A stretch of 64,000 bases of DNA from Limnohabitans sp. (GCF_017848645.1 NZ_JAFEIF010000006.1:1-64000), one strand, 5' to 3'. Numbered from the stretch's first letter, positions 1 through 8,754 are shown. A program made the numbers and translations. Notes: generated from the sequence alone by a model not told the origin.

Positions 1-389
1 AGCCACGGAAAACGCCCGTCGCGCTGGTGGTTGAGCAAGTTGGCGGCGATGGCAATGACCACGGGCAGCGTGCCAATGATCATGGTGGGCAGCGCCCCAC
101 CTGCACGCAAGATGGCGCTGGACAGGAACAGGTAATACAGCACGTTGCCAATCGCCGCCAGTTTCAAAGCGGCCAGCCAGTCGCTGGGGGTCAGACGCCG
201 GATGTCGGCGCGGTCGATGTAGGCCAGTGGCAAGGCGATCAGGCCAAAGGCCAGATAACGTCCAAAGGTTTGCAAGGCAGCCGGGTAGTCGGGCAGCAGC
301 AGCGGGCCTACAAACACGAGGCCCCACAGCATGCCAGCCGCCAAGGAAAAGAAGATGCCGCCTGTCAGGGCGGCTGGATGCTTGGACAT
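1..389 (-). CDS. EamA/DMT-type permease, N-terminal part (runs off window)
   Basis: Partial gene: the start ATG is at 387-389 and the frame stays open to base 1, so about 129 N-terminal residues are visible. The protein opens MSKHPAALTGG and is strongly hydrophobic, with stretches such as FFSLAAGMLWGLVFVGP, YLAFGLIALPLAYI and GNVLYYLFLSSAILRAGG. That alternation and the conserved-looking SSAILRAGGALPTM segment fit the first half of a ten-helix EamA (drug/metabolite) inner-membrane transporter. The substrate cannot be told from this fragment. It is transcribed in the same direction as the next gene but is separated from it by about 20 bases. Confidence 0.65.
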   Translation of the reverse strand, partial: MSKHPAALTGGIFFSLAAGMLWGLVFVGPLLLPDYPAALQTFGRYLAFGLIALPLAYIDRADIRRLTPSDWLAALKLAAIGNVLYYLFLSSAILRAGGALPTMIIGTLPVVIAIAANLLNHQRDGRFPW

Positions 390-408
390 GAAGATGATGG
401 AAAAATGT

Positions 409-1047
409 TCAGGTTCGCCAGGCGGGCAGTTGCCAGTTGCGCCACAAGGCCAGGGCTCGCAGCCCCACCGTGACCAGCACGCAGCTCAGCAGGGCCAGCC
501 AGCCGGGTGCTTCAACGGACCACAGGCCCACATAGACCCAGCCACCCGCAAAGGCGCAGACGGCATAAGGACGGTGGTCTTTGAAGGCGGTGGGGATTTC
601 GTTGCACACCATGTCGCGCAGCACGCCGCCAAACACGCCTGTGATCAGGCCCATGAGCACGGCCACCACAGGCGGCATGAGGGCCTGCAGTGCGTGGTGC
701 ACGCCGGTTGCGGTGAAGAGGCCCAGCCCCAAGGCGTCGGGCCAGAGGATGGCTTTTTCGGTGACTTCAAAATGGCGCTGGCGCATGAAGACCATGGCCA
801 TCACACAAAGGGCCAAAACGCCCCAAAGCATTTCGGTGTGCTGCACCCAAAAGAAAGGGCGCTGGTCGAGGAGCAGGTCGCGCAATGTGCCGCCGCCAAA
901 CGCGGCCAGAAAAGCCACCACACACACGCCCACCGCGTCGAGCCGCTTGCGCGCCGCTTCCATCAGGCCCGACAGCGCAAAGGCGGCAGTGGCCGACAGC
1001 TCGACCAGCAGGCGCAGAGTGTCTCCCCAAGTTTGAATGGCATACAT
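409..1047 (-). CDS. TRIC-type (UPF0126) membrane protein
   Basis: A 212-residue integral membrane protein of the trimeric intracellular cation channel-like family (YicG/YadS type in bacteria). Two internal repeats are visible, each with the family signature: FGGGTLRDLLLDQRP near residue 50 and FGGVLRDMVCNEIP near residue 140. Roughly seven hydrophobic helices are present. The frame is open further upstream, but the first 68 codons of that extension are polar, Arg-rich and overlap the photolyase gene, so I take the ATG at 1047 (MYAIQTWGD). Family members are thought to conduct monovalent cations; the physiological role in bacteria is not settled. Confidence 0.85.
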   Translation of the reverse strand: MYAIQTWGDTLRLLVELSATAAFALSGLMEAARKRLDAVGVCVVAFLAAFGGGTLRDLLLDQRPFFWVQHTEMLWGVLALCVMAMVFMRQRHFEVTEKAILWPDALGLGLFTATGVHHALQALMPPVVAVLMGLITGVFGGVLRDMVCNEIPTAFKDHRPYAVCAFAGGWVYVGLWSVEAPGWLALLSCVLVTVGLRALALWRNWQLPAWRT

Positions 1048-1058
1048 GCCCGCAATTA

Positions 1059-2399
1059 TCAGGCCAGCCAGACTTGCCGATAGCGCCCTTGCGCGTCGTG
1101 GTCCTGGGTTTGTTTGGTGGGGTTGAAGCGTCGGCCCACACGCGGGTCGGTGCCGCGGCCGCTCACGTACAGCCAGTTGCCTTGGTTGCTCTGCACATCG
1201 TAGTCCACCAGCTGCGACTCGAACCAGGCCGCGCCTGCGCGCCAGTCGCAAGACAGGTCATGAACCAAGAAGCTCGCCACGATCTGGCGCATGCGGTTGG
1301 AGGTAAAACCCGTGGCGGCCAACTCGCGCATGCCCGCGTCCACGATGGGCTCGCCGGTTTGGCCGTTGCACCAGCGCTGAAAGTCTTTGGGGAAGTGTGA
1401 GGGTTGGGGCAGGTTCGACAAGCCCCGTGCCGCATAGAGTTGGGAGCCGTGCTGCAAATGCAGCATGCGGAAGTTGTCGCGCCACAGCAGCTCAAACCAG
1501 AGCCAATAAGTGCCGTCGTTGCTGCCGTGTATTTGTTCGTAGGCGTGGAGTTCTGCCCAAATGCGGCGGGCCGACAACGCGCCCGTGGCCAACCAAGGCG
1601 ACCAGTGGCTGCTGGTGTGCTGGCCTTGCAGGGCGTTGCGGGTTTGTTTGTAGCGGTCGGGCCAAGGGGGTGTGAGGTAGCTTCTCAGGTGGGCCAAGGC
1701 GCTGACTTCGCCGCCTCGGCTGGCCGCTTGGGTGTAGGGAAAGTTCGAGCGTGGGTGCGCGTCCTCTTGCTCATTGCCCTCGGTGTGGGCTTGCAGCAGT
1801 GTGAAGGGGTCTTCAGTCCAGCCGGACAAGCTGGCCCATGCGCTTGAGGGCTCATTCGGAGGCGCTGGCAGCAGGGTGGGCGCTGGCAGCGGTGCCAAGG
1901 GCTGGAGCCGTGCCGATTCGATGCGCTGGCGAAACTCGGTGAAGACCTGCGGCATGTCTTCGGCTGCAAAAGGCAGGGCGTCGGGTTCGAGCAGGCTGGA
2001 CTGCCACAGGGTTTTGACCGTGAGGCCCGCGTTGATCAGGGCTTGCACTTGGGCCTCTTCTTCGGGCGCGGCGATGTCTTCGCAAAACACGGTGTCGGCT
2101 TGCATCAAGCGTGCACAGGCAGGCAGCACCTCGGCCACGGGGCCGTGCAGCAAGACCAGTTTCTGACCTAGGGCCTGCAATGAACTGTGCAGGTTGAGCA
2201 GTGTGTCGACCACAAAGCGCCTGCGGTGCGCACCCATGCGGCGAAAGCCCCAGGCGGTGGACTCGTCTTGCACGGGTTCGTGCACATAAACCAGCAGCAG
2301 GGCTTGTTGCTCCGCCTGCGCGTGCTCAACGGCTTGCTGCAGTGCGCGTTGGTCGTGCAAGCGCAAGTCGTTTCGAAACCAGTAGATGGTGGTGCGCAT
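1059..2399 (-). CDS. DASH-type cryptochrome/photolyase
   Basis: A 446-residue flavoprotein of the photolyase/cryptochrome superfamily. The N-terminal alpha/beta photolyase domain begins TIYWFRNDLRLHDQ. The C-terminal FAD domain carries YKQTRNALQGQHTSSHWSPW, the WFELLWRDNFR segment typical of Cry-DASH, and the NQGNWLYVSGRGTDPR stretch of the flavin pocket. Cry-DASH proteins repair cyclobutane dimers mainly in single-stranded DNA and may also act as light sensors. It ends 11 bases after the TRIC gene start and lies just downstream of a second photolyase gene, so the two probably form one light-damage unit next to the photosynthesis cluster. The start is the ATG at 2399, in the usual place for the family. 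Confidence 0.9.
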   Translation of the reverse strand: MRTTIYWFRNDLRLHDQRALQQAVEHAQAEQQALLLVYVHEPVQDESTAWGFRRMGAHRRRFVVDTLLNLHSSLQALGQKLVLLHGPVAEVLPACARLMQADTVFCEDIAAPEEEAQVQALINAGLTVKTLWQSSLLEPDALPFAAEDMPQVFTEFRQRIESARLQPLAPLPAPTLLPAPPNEPSSAWASLSGWTEDPFTLLQAHTEGNEQEDAHPRSNFPYTQAASRGGEVSALAHLRSYLTPPWPDRYKQTRNALQGQHTSSHWSPWLATGALSARRIWAELHAYEQIHGSNDGTYWLWFELLWRDNFRMLHLQHGSQLYAARGLSNLPQPSHFPKDFQRWCNGQTGEPIVDAGMRELAATGFTSNRMRQIVASFLVHDLSCDWRAGAAWFESQLVDYDVQSNQGNWLYVSGRGTDPRVGRRFNPTKQTQDHDAQGRYRQVWLA

Positions 2400-2402
2400 G
2401 TT

Positions 2403-4001
2403 TTAAAAGTCAAAGCCCAGCTGAGCGCTGGGTGGGGTGATGTCTGAAGAGGACTTGGCCGACTTTCGGCGGCCGGCCTTGGGGGTGTCCGTGTCGCGGG
2501 TGAACACGTCACGTTGTGCGCCGTTGCCATATTTGCGCGAAGCGTGTTTTTCGACGATGGCTTTTTTGCCCGCCTTGACATCGGGTTCGGCCCGCCGGGC
2601 GTGCAGCGCGGCTTTGGAGTTGCGTGTTGCTTCGGCCAGGTCCACCACGGGCAGGGGAATGTCGGCGTCTGGCCCGCTGCCCACCGTTAGGCCGAAGTGG
2701 CGCTGCACTTCAGGAGGCATGAGCCAAGGCTCGAACAGCCAGGTGTCAGGCACGCGGCGCATGTGGGGCAGCCAGCGGCGCACAAAGATGCCTTTGGGGT
2801 CGTGGTCTTGCGCTTGTTTGATGGGGTTGTACACCCGTGTGGTGTTGATGCCGGTGGTACCCGACTGCATTTGCAACTGGCTCCAGTGGATACCGGGTTC
2901 GTAATCCAGAAACTGCGTGGCCAGCCAATGGCCCACGGGCCGCCAGTCCAGCCACAGCGGATAAGCCGCCACCGACACCAGCATGGCCCGCATGCGGAAG
3001 TTGAGCCAACCTGTTTCGTGCAGCATGACCACACAAGCGTCCACCATGGGCCAGCCTGTGCGGGCTGAGGTCAGGGCCGAAAAGTGGGCGTCGTTCCAGC
3101 CGTCTTCACGCAGGCCATCGTAACCCCGGTGCATGTTTCGCCACTCGATTTCGGGCTCGCTTTCGAGTTTTTGGATGAAGTGGCAATGCCAATACAAGCG
3201 GCTGATGAAACCGATCAGGCCCGCCCGGTGCCTGCCCGCTTGCGGCGGCAGGGCGTCTAAAGCAGTGCGGGTGCTTTGCACCACCTCGCGCATGCTGATG
3301 CAGCCCCAGGCCAAGTAGGCCGAAATGCGCGAACAGGCGGTGGGCGATGACAAGGGCGATGAAATGCCACCTCGGTAACCCAGCGCCCGGGCATCCAGAA
3401 AGCTGTGCAAGGTCTCCAAACCCAGTCGACGGCCGCCGCGCTGGCGCTGGGTGGGGTTGTGCTGCAGACCGGGAGGCGGGGTCATCACCTCGGGGCCTGA
3501 ATGGTTGGGCGCATGAAAAAAGTGCAACGGGGGCAAAACCGCTTGCGGCGCGGCCATGTGCGCTTCCCAGCGGGCTTGCCAGGTGTTGCGGCTTTTCAGA
3601 CGCCGCACCACGCCAAACTGAGGCAACTCGGTCCGGCCCACACCCGCACTGCGGCACCACGCGCCCACTTGCAGGTCACGTTCGTAGGTGAAGGCATTGC
3701 CGGTTTCTTCGTGCGCCACCAGTTCGGCAAACGGGGCTTGCGCATGCAGGGCCGCCAGCACCTGCACCGCAGGCCCCACGCGCACCTGCAAGCTGCCGCC
3801 CAGCGCTTGCAGTTCTTCGTGCAGTTCACACAAAGATTCGCGCACAAATTCAAAGTGCTGCAAGGCCGCATCGGGCTGCGCCCACAGACCCGGCTCCACG
3901 ATGTACAGGCACAGCACCGGCCCCTGCTCGGCAGCGTGTGCCAGTGCCGCATGGTCGTGCAGACGCAGGTCGCGTTTGAACCAGACAACGCGGTACGTCA
4001 T
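2403..4001 (-). CDS. Photolyase/cryptochrome family protein
   Basis: A 532-residue photolyase-superfamily flavoprotein. It starts MTYRVVWFKRDLRLHDHAAL (ATG at 4001, sharing ATGA with the preceding stop). The FAD-binding half contains GISSPLSSPTACSRISAYLAW, WHCHFIQKLE, LNFRMRAMLVSVAA and YNPIKQAQDHDPKG. A basic, low-complexity tail of about 80 residues ends in QLGFDF. It is not the iron-sulphur CryB/FeS-BCP type: the C-terminal half lacks the four cluster cysteines. The expected activity is light-driven repair of pyrimidine dimers, but a signalling role cannot be excluded. It is followed after 3 bases by the Cry-DASH gene, so they are probably cotranscribed. Confidence 0.85.
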   Translation of the reverse strand: MTYRVVWFKRDLRLHDHAALAHAAEQGPVLCLYIVEPGLWAQPDAALQHFEFVRESLCELHEELQALGGSLQVRVGPAVQVLAALHAQAPFAELVAHEETGNAFTYERDLQVGAWCRSAGVGRTELPQFGVVRRLKSRNTWQARWEAHMAAPQAVLPPLHFFHAPNHSGPEVMTPPPGLQHNPTQRQRGGRRLGLETLHSFLDARALGYRGGISSPLSSPTACSRISAYLAWGCISMREVVQSTRTALDALPPQAGRHRAGLIGFISRLYWHCHFIQKLESEPEIEWRNMHRGYDGLREDGWNDAHFSALTSARTGWPMVDACVVMLHETGWLNFRMRAMLVSVAAYPLWLDWRPVGHWLATQFLDYEPGIHWSQLQMQSGTTGINTTRVYNPIKQAQDHDPKGIFVRRWLPHMRRVPDTWLFEPWLMPPEVQRHFGLTVGSGPDADIPLPVVDLAEATRNSKAALHARRAEPDVKAGKKAIVEKHASRKYGNGAQRDVFTRDTDTPKAGRRKSAKSSSDITPPSAQLGFDF

Positions 4002-4585
4002 GGCTGCGCCCCGAGGGCTGAAACGGGACCCAATCCGCCGGGCCCCGCGCCATAACGCGCCGGGTCGACCGACACGCAAGCGAGCAAGGCCTGAGGCAGA
4101 TCGGGCGCTTGCTGGCGCAGGTAGCGGCGCACAAAGTCGCCGCTGTGCCAGGGCGCGGTGGAGCCGCTCCACACCGCCTGGTCTTGCACGCGCCACTGCC
4201 CAGATTGCAGGCGCAAAACCACCAGCGTGGGCTTGAGGACGTCAAATGCCACCTCAGCCACGCTCCAGTCGCCCAGCTGCTGCAGCTGCAGCCAACGCGC
4301 ACTTTGCGAGTCGGGCAGGCTGTGCTGCTGGATCACAGGCAGTATGGCGCGTGTGGTGGGGCTGTCCGGGGTGCTTTCCGTCGGGCTGTCGGTGGGCCAG
4401 CTGCTCACAGGCGTGCAATCTCGGCGCAGCGCAAGCCACTGCTCGGCGGCCCAGCCGTGGACGTCCAATCGCTGGCCATTGACCTCCAGCAGACGCATGC
4501 CGTCCTGGCGCACCCAGTCCACATGGCTGTCGATGACCAGCCAGGTGGTCAGTGCCACCATCACGGCGGCCACATGGCGTTTCAT
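3998..4585 (-). CDS. Hypothetical protein with N-terminal membrane segment
   Basis: 195 residues, not recognised. Residues 5-20 (VAAVMVALTTWLVIDS) form a signal-anchor or uncleaved signal sequence, so the rest is probably periplasmic. There is a Ser/Thr/Pro-rich stretch around residues 60-80 and a Trp-rich middle. No catalytic motif is visible. The stop overlaps the start of the photolyase gene by four bases (ATGA), which implies translational coupling and a shared transcript. The start chosen is the ATG at 4585, which places the hydrophobic segment at the N-terminus. Confidence 0.6.
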   Translation of the reverse strand: MKRHVAAVMVALTTWLVIDSHVDWVRQDGMRLLEVNGQRLDVHGWAAEQWLALRRDCTPVSSWPTDSPTESTPDSPTTRAILPVIQQHSLPDSQSARWLQLQQLGDWSVAEVAFDVLKPTLVVLRLQSGQWRVQDQAVWSGSTAPWHSGDFVRRYLRQQAPDLPQALLACVSVDPARYGAGPGGLGPVSALGAQP

Positions 4586-4662
4586 GCGCCACCACCCGGG
4601 TCCGTTTGTAGTGCTATTTCAGGCATGTTCAATGAATTTACGGCTATTTTGAAAATTATGGG

Positions 4663-4690
4663 TTGTTTTGTGACTGCTTGGTCATAGAAT
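4663..4690 (+). promoter_or_regulatory. Putative promoter and operator of the Rrf2 gene
   Basis: A -35 like TTGTTT (4663-4668) and a -10 TAGAAT (4685-4690) are separated by 16 bases. The spacer contains an inverted repeat TGAC-N6-GTCA (4671-4684). Its position between the two promoter elements suits an autorepression operator for the downstream Rrf2 regulator. This is assigned by eye from motif matches only. Confidence 0.4.
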
Positions 4691-4714
4691 ATCTCATCGT
4701 TAACGGAGAACGTC

Positions 4715-5209
4715 ATGATCCAGAAGAAAACCGTCAAAGCCCTTGACATCGCTGTGTTCATCACCTCGCGTGCGGTGGTCAAGCCTGTGACCACCGAAGA
4801 GATCGCCCATGGCCTGAGCTTGTCGTCTTCGTACACCGAATCGATTCTGAAGGAGCTGCGCGAGGCAGGCCTGATCCGTGCGCACCGCGGCCCGGGCGGC
4901 GGCTACCAGATCCGGGGCAACCCCGAAGACATCAGCCTGTGGGATGTGGTGCAGCACTTCGAAGAAGTCCACAGCTTCGACGCCCTCTACCCCGAAGGCG
5001 ACCACCCCATGAAGGCCCTGGAAAGCGACATCCAGAGCAACATGCAAGCCCTGCTGCAGGCGCAAACCCTGTCCGATGTGGCTGTGCCCTTCATGCCTCG
5101 TGATGCTCGCGTCACGTCCATGTTGGGTCAGTTCCGCTTGAAGCCTCTGCCCGCACCGGTCATGCCGCGCGCGCCTAACTCGGTGTTCCAGCTCAGCATG
5201 ATGATGTGA
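4715..5209 (+). CDS. Rrf2-family transcriptional regulator without cysteines
   Basis: A 164-residue Rrf2-type winged-helix regulator: N-terminal HTH with VTTEEIAHGLSLSSSYTESI as the recognition region and the Rrf2 wing signature RGPGGGYQI near residue 60. Known relatives (IscR, NsrR, RirA) bind Fe-S clusters through three cysteines after residue 90; this protein has no cysteine at all, so it cannot sense through such a cluster. The C-terminal 60 residues are family-divergent. A good SD (GGAG at 4705) precedes the ATG at 4715. It diverges from the photolyase unit, with about 130 bases between, so that unit is one possible target. Confidence 0.85.
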   Translation: MIQKKTVKALDIAVFITSRAVVKPVTTEEIAHGLSLSSSYTESILKELREAGLIRAHRGPGGGYQIRGNPEDISLWDVVQHFEEVHSFDALYPEGDHPMKALESDIQSNMQALLQAQTLSDVAVPFMPRDARVTSMLGQFRLKPLPAPVMPRAPNSVFQLSMMM

Positions 5210-5211
5210 AC

Positions 5212-5233
5212 AACCCACCCCCCGTGGGTTTTT
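5212..5233 (+). terminator. Rho-independent terminator after the Rrf2 gene
   Basis: AACCCAC (5212-5218) pairs with GTGGGTT (5224-5230) across a five-C loop and is followed by a T run. It sits three bases after the Rrf2 stop and touches the stop of the convergent DUF2237 gene. Confidence 0.7.
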
Positions 5234-5607
5234 CAGTGGGTGGTCCAGGCGAACTCGCGCAGTTGCTCCAGGGTCACGTACTGCAGGGCTTTTTGGTGCG
5301 TGCACTCGAGCACCACATGCGGGGCCACCCCGGCCTGAAAGGCTTCGAGCCAGCGCAGCGCACACAGGCACCAACGGTCACCCGCTTTCAAGCCTGCAAA
5401 GCGGTGTTCGGGGCGAGGCGTGATCAGGTCGTTGCCACGCGAGAGTGAAAAATCCAGAAAAGCCTGCGTGACTTTGGCGCAGATCACATGGGTGCCTGCG
5501 TCCTCATCGCTGGTGTTGCAGCAGCCGTCCCTGAAGAAACCCGTCAGCGGGTCATAGGAGCAGGGGATCAATTCGCCACCGAGAACGTTCAAACCGGAGC
5601 GAGTCAT
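5233..5607 (-). CDS. DUF2237 family protein
   Basis: A 124-residue DUF2237 protein. Nearly the whole length matches the family pattern: LNVLGGELIPCSYDPLTG, FFRDGCCNTSDEDAGTH, ARGNDL-like SRGNDLITPRPE, and GDRWCLCALRWLEA. Seven cysteines, including CC and CLC, suggest metal binding, but no activity is established for the family. The start at 5607 (MTRSGLNVLGG) is where homology begins; the frame is open upstream but that part is unlike the family. It converges on the Rrf2 gene. Confidence 0.85.
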   Translation of the reverse strand: MTRSGLNVLGGELIPCSYDPLTGFFRDGCCNTSDEDAGTHVICAKVTQAFLDFSLSRGNDLITPRPEHRFAGLKAGDRWCLCALRWLEAFQAGVAPHVVLECTHQKALQYVTLEQLREFAWTTH

Positions 5608-5811
5608 GGGTGTCCAAGAGCAAGTGATGAAGGGAGTCGTATTGTGTGTGTCCTGTCGTACCGAGTCTGTCGCCTTGGTCAAAGGGTGTGCGGTCTGCAG
5701 GGTTTTTCGGGGCAAGCCCCCAAGCGAATCGTGAAACAGATGCCAAAAATAGATCCAAAACAGACCTAAAGGCAGATGTCGAAAGCAGGACCAGCGTCCT
5801 AGCATGGGCGG

Positions 5812-7575
5812 GTGAACACATCACCTGCCCGCTCACCCGCCCACAAACACACCCACTGGCCCAGTGACCACCCCGGGCCCATGCTCGACCGGTGGGCGCA
5901 CGCCCAGCTCTCGCCCTTCACGCGGGGGGTCTCCACCGCTTCGCTGCGCATGGCGTTTGACGACTGGTTGACCCACTTGTCACACAACCCGGCCGAGCAG
6001 CTCAAGCTCTTGCAAAGGGCCATGCAAAGTAGCCAGCAGTGGTGGGGCTTTGTGACACAAGCGCAGCAGCCCCATTGCAAACCCTGCATTGAGCCCCCGG
6101 TCCATGACACCCGTTTCGCCCACTCGAGCTGGCAAAACTGGCCCTTCAACGCGCTCAGCCAAGGCTTTTTACTGACCCAACAATGGTGGCAAGACGCCTG
6201 CTTGGGCGTGCGCGGTGTCTCGCCACACCACGAGGCAGTGGTCCATTTCACGGTGCGCCAAATGCTGGACATGGTCTCGCCCGCCAACTTCTGGTTGAGC
6301 AACCCCGAGGTGCTGGAGCGGACCCAAAAAACCAGCGGTGCCAATTTGCGTCAGGGTCTGCAGAACTGGCTTGAAGATGTGCAGCGCTGGCAAGCGGGTG
6401 CACCGCCCCCCGGGAGCGAGGCTTACCGCGTGGGGCATGAGGTGGCCATCACCCCCGGTCAGGTCATCTACCGCAACCACCTCATTGAGTTGATCCAGTA
6501 CAGCCCCAGCACCGCGCAGGTGCGGCCCGAGCCGGTGTTGATCGTGCCCTCGTGGATCATGAAGTACTACATCCTGGACTTGTCGCCGCACAATTCTTTG
6601 GTCCAACACCTGGTGGGTCAGGGCCACACGGTGTTCGCCATGTCCTGGACCAACCCGGGCGCACAGGACCGTGACTTGTCGATGGACGACTACCTGCACA
6701 TGGGCGTGATGGATGCGCTCCATGTGCTGGGCGAGGTGCTGCCGGATCGCCCGGTGCGCGCCGTGGGGTATTGCCTGGGCGGCACGCTGCTGGCCATTGC
6801 GGCGGCGGCCATGGCCCGCGATGGCGACCAACGCCTGGCCAGCGTGACGCTGATCGCGGCCCAAACCGACTTCAGCGAACCGGGCGAGCTGGCGCTGTTC
6901 ATCGACGACAGCCAGGTGGCGCACCTCGAGGACATCATGTGGGACCGGGGCTATCTGGACAGCTCGCAAATGGCCGGGGCTTTCCAGTGGCTCAACTCCA
7001 ATGACCTGATCTGGTCGCGAATGCTGCGCGACTATTTGTTGGGCGAGCGCAGCCCGCTGAGCGACCTGATGGCCTGGAATGCGGATGGCACGCGTTTGCC
7101 CTACCGCATGCATACCGAATACTTGCGTCGCCTATTTCTGAACAACGACCTGGCCAGTGGGCGCTATCCAGTGGATGGCAAGCCTGTGGCGCTGACGGCC
7201 ATCCAGTGCCCGATTTACGCCATCGGCACAGTCCGTGACCATGTGGCCCCTTGGCGATCGGTGCACAAACTGCATTTGCTCACCAACGTGGACACCACCT
7301 TTGTACTGACTTCGGGTGGGCACAACGTGGGCATTGTCAATCCGCCCGGGTTGGCGGGGCGCAACTTCCAGGCGCTGACCCGTCTCCACGATGGCCCTTA
7401 CTTGGACCCAGAAGCCTGGTTGCAGGCAGCGCCTTCGCATGAGGGCTCGTGGTGGCCGCACTGGTTCGGCTGGCTGCAAGACCATTCGGGACCGCCCGAG
7501 CGGCCACCCACCATGGGTGCGCCAAGCGCGCCACCGCTGTGCCCGGCACCGGGGACCTACGTTTTGCAAAAATAA
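5812..7575 (+). CDS. phaC: Class I polyhydroxyalkanoate synthase
   Basis: 587 residues; polymerises (R)-3-hydroxyacyl-CoA to PHA/PHB granules in the cytoplasm. The alpha/beta-hydrolase catalytic triad is visible: Cys321 in the lipase-like box GYCLGG, Asp476 in GTVRDHVAPW and His504 in SGGHNVG. The PhaC N-terminal domain is present, and the PSWIMKYYILDLSP and NPGAQDRDLSMDDY segments are typical. The longest frame begins with GTG at 5812; an ATG at 5881 (MLDRWAHAQ) would give 564 residues and cannot be excluded, as neither has a strong SD. No phaA or phaB lies beside it. It is followed closely by a DUF2789 gene. Confidence 0.92.
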   Translation: MNTSPARSPAHKHTHWPSDHPGPMLDRWAHAQLSPFTRGVSTASLRMAFDDWLTHLSHNPAEQLKLLQRAMQSSQQWWGFVTQAQQPHCKPCIEPPVHDTRFAHSSWQNWPFNALSQGFLLTQQWWQDACLGVRGVSPHHEAVVHFTVRQMLDMVSPANFWLSNPEVLERTQKTSGANLRQGLQNWLEDVQRWQAGAPPPGSEAYRVGHEVAITPGQVIYRNHLIELIQYSPSTAQVRPEPVLIVPSWIMKYYILDLSPHNSLVQHLVGQGHTVFAMSWTNPGAQDRDLSMDDYLHMGVMDALHVLGEVLPDRPVRAVGYCLGGTLLAIAAAAMARDGDQRLASVTLIAAQTDFSEPGELALFIDDSQVAHLEDIMWDRGYLDSSQMAGAFQWLNSNDLIWSRMLRDYLLGERSPLSDLMAWNADGTRLPYRMHTEYLRRLFLNNDLASGRYPVDGKPVALTAIQCPIYAIGTVRDHVAPWRSVHKLHLLTNVDTTFVLTSGGHNVGIVNPPGLAGRNFQALTRLHDGPYLDPEAWLQAAPSHEGSWWPHWFGWLQDHSGPPERPPTMGAPSAPPLCPAPGTYVLQK

Positions 7576-7584
7576 AAGAGCGGC

Positions 7585-7836
7585 ATGGAAAAAAATCAGC
7601 ACGCATTTCACGAACTGTTTGCACAACTGGGCCTGCCCAGCGACGCGCTCAGCATTGCGCTGTTTGTGCAAACGCACAGCCCTTTGCCAGGGCGTGTCGC
7701 CTTGCCCGATGCCGATTTCTGGAGCCCCGCGCAGGCTGATTTTTTGCGTGAGAGCTTGCTACAGGACAACGGATGGGCCCATCAGGTAGATGCCTTGAGC
7801 GAAGCCTTGCGAGGCTCTGAAAGCGGCCTGGATTGA
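7585..7836 (+). CDS. DUF2789 family protein
   Basis: An 83-residue small soluble protein matching DUF2789 over its length: HELFAQLGLPSD at the N-terminus, then HSPLPGRVALPDADFWSPAQ and FLRESLLQDNGW. No function is known for the family. It starts nine bases after the phaC stop, so it is probably cotranscribed with phaC. Confidence 0.85.
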   Translation: MEKNQHAFHELFAQLGLPSDALSIALFVQTHSPLPGRVALPDADFWSPAQADFLRESLLQDNGWAHQVDALSEALRGSESGLD

Positions 7837-7968
7837 GGCTTGTAGCCAGCCAATTGCGTGGTGCTTGCGTTGGCATGTGTGCCCGGATGGCCCGTAAAGT
7901 GGCTGTCAAAGTGCGGGACAGGGGCTGAGACCTTGGGCCGTTAAGATGGCCCCACAAACTGCCAGCCC

Positions 7969-8724
7969 ATGAACTTCCCGCTCATCACCGACCCGTTTTT
8001 TTACACGATCGCCGTGCCCGCCGTGTTGCTGTTGGGTTTGAGCAAAAGCGGTTTTGGTGCCGGCTTTGGCTCTTTGGCCGTGCCCATGATGGCTCTGGCC
8101 GTCACGGTGCCGCAGGCCGCTGCGATTTTGATGCCCGTTTTGCTGGTGATGGACCTGCTGGGCATGGCCGCTTTTCGCAAGGACGTGGACAAGGCCTTGC
8201 TGCGCTTCATGGTGCCCTTTGCCATGCTGGGCATTGTGCTGGGGGCTTTGTTGTTCAAACTGCTGGATGCCCAAAAAGTGGCGGCCATTGTGGGCGCTTT
8301 CACCTTGCTGTTTTTGGCGCAGCAAATGCTGTTCAAGCCTGCCCCCAACGGGCCGCCGCCGCCGCGCTGGCTGGGCGGTTTGCTGCTCATCACCTCGGGC
8401 TTCACCAGCTTCATTGCGCACGCGGGTGGGCCGCCGGTCAACGCTTACGTGATGCGCCTGAAGCTCAAGCCCATCCTCTTCACCGGGACGCTCGCGTACC
8501 TGTTTTTCTTCATCAACATGGCCAAGTGGGTGCCTTACGCCTGGTTGGGTTTGCTGGATTGGCGCAACTTTGCAACGTCGTTGGTGCTCTTGCCGCTGGC
8601 CCCCATCGGCGTGTGGATGGGCGTGCGCCTGGCGCGGCGCATCCAGCCCGATTTGTTTTACCGCCTGATCCGCCTGGGCATGTTCCTCACGGGCTGCAAG
8701 CTCTTGTGGGATGGCTGGCGTTGA
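7969..8724 (+). CDS. TSUP-family (TauE/SafE) permease
   Basis: A 251-residue integral membrane protein with about eight hydrophobic helices. The family glycine-rich loops are clear: GLSKSGFGAGFGSLAVPMM in the first half and SGFTSFIAHAGGPPVN in the second, the two inverted repeats of TauE/SafE transporters. Relatives export sulphite, sulphoacetate or other organic anions, or carry sulphur compounds in; the substrate here is unknown. It stands alone, with a short gap to the next gene. Confidence 0.88.
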   Translation: MNFPLITDPFFYTIAVPAVLLLGLSKSGFGAGFGSLAVPMMALAVTVPQAAAILMPVLLVMDLLGMAAFRKDVDKALLRFMVPFAMLGIVLGALLFKLLDAQKVAAIVGAFTLLFLAQQMLFKPAPNGPPPPRWLGGLLLITSGFTSFIAHAGGPPVNAYVMRLKLKPILFTGTLAYLFFFINMAKWVPYAWLGLLDWRNFATSLVLLPLAPIGVWMGVRLARRIQPDLFYRLIRLGMFLTGCKLLWDGWR

Positions 8725-8754
8725 GTCGTTTTTTAATTCTCAAGGAGACCTTTC

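Noticed and set aside
2403..4001. Calling the second photolyase CryB (iron-sulphur type)
   Set aside because: The C-terminal domain lacks the four cysteines of that group.
4715..5209. Calling the Rrf2 protein IscR or NsrR
   Set aside because: It contains no cysteine, so it cannot bind the cluster that defines these regulators.
7904..7921. TGTCAAAGTGCGGGACA before the TSUP gene as a PpsR site
   Set aside because: The spacer is 11 bases rather than 12 and the inner half-sites do not match.
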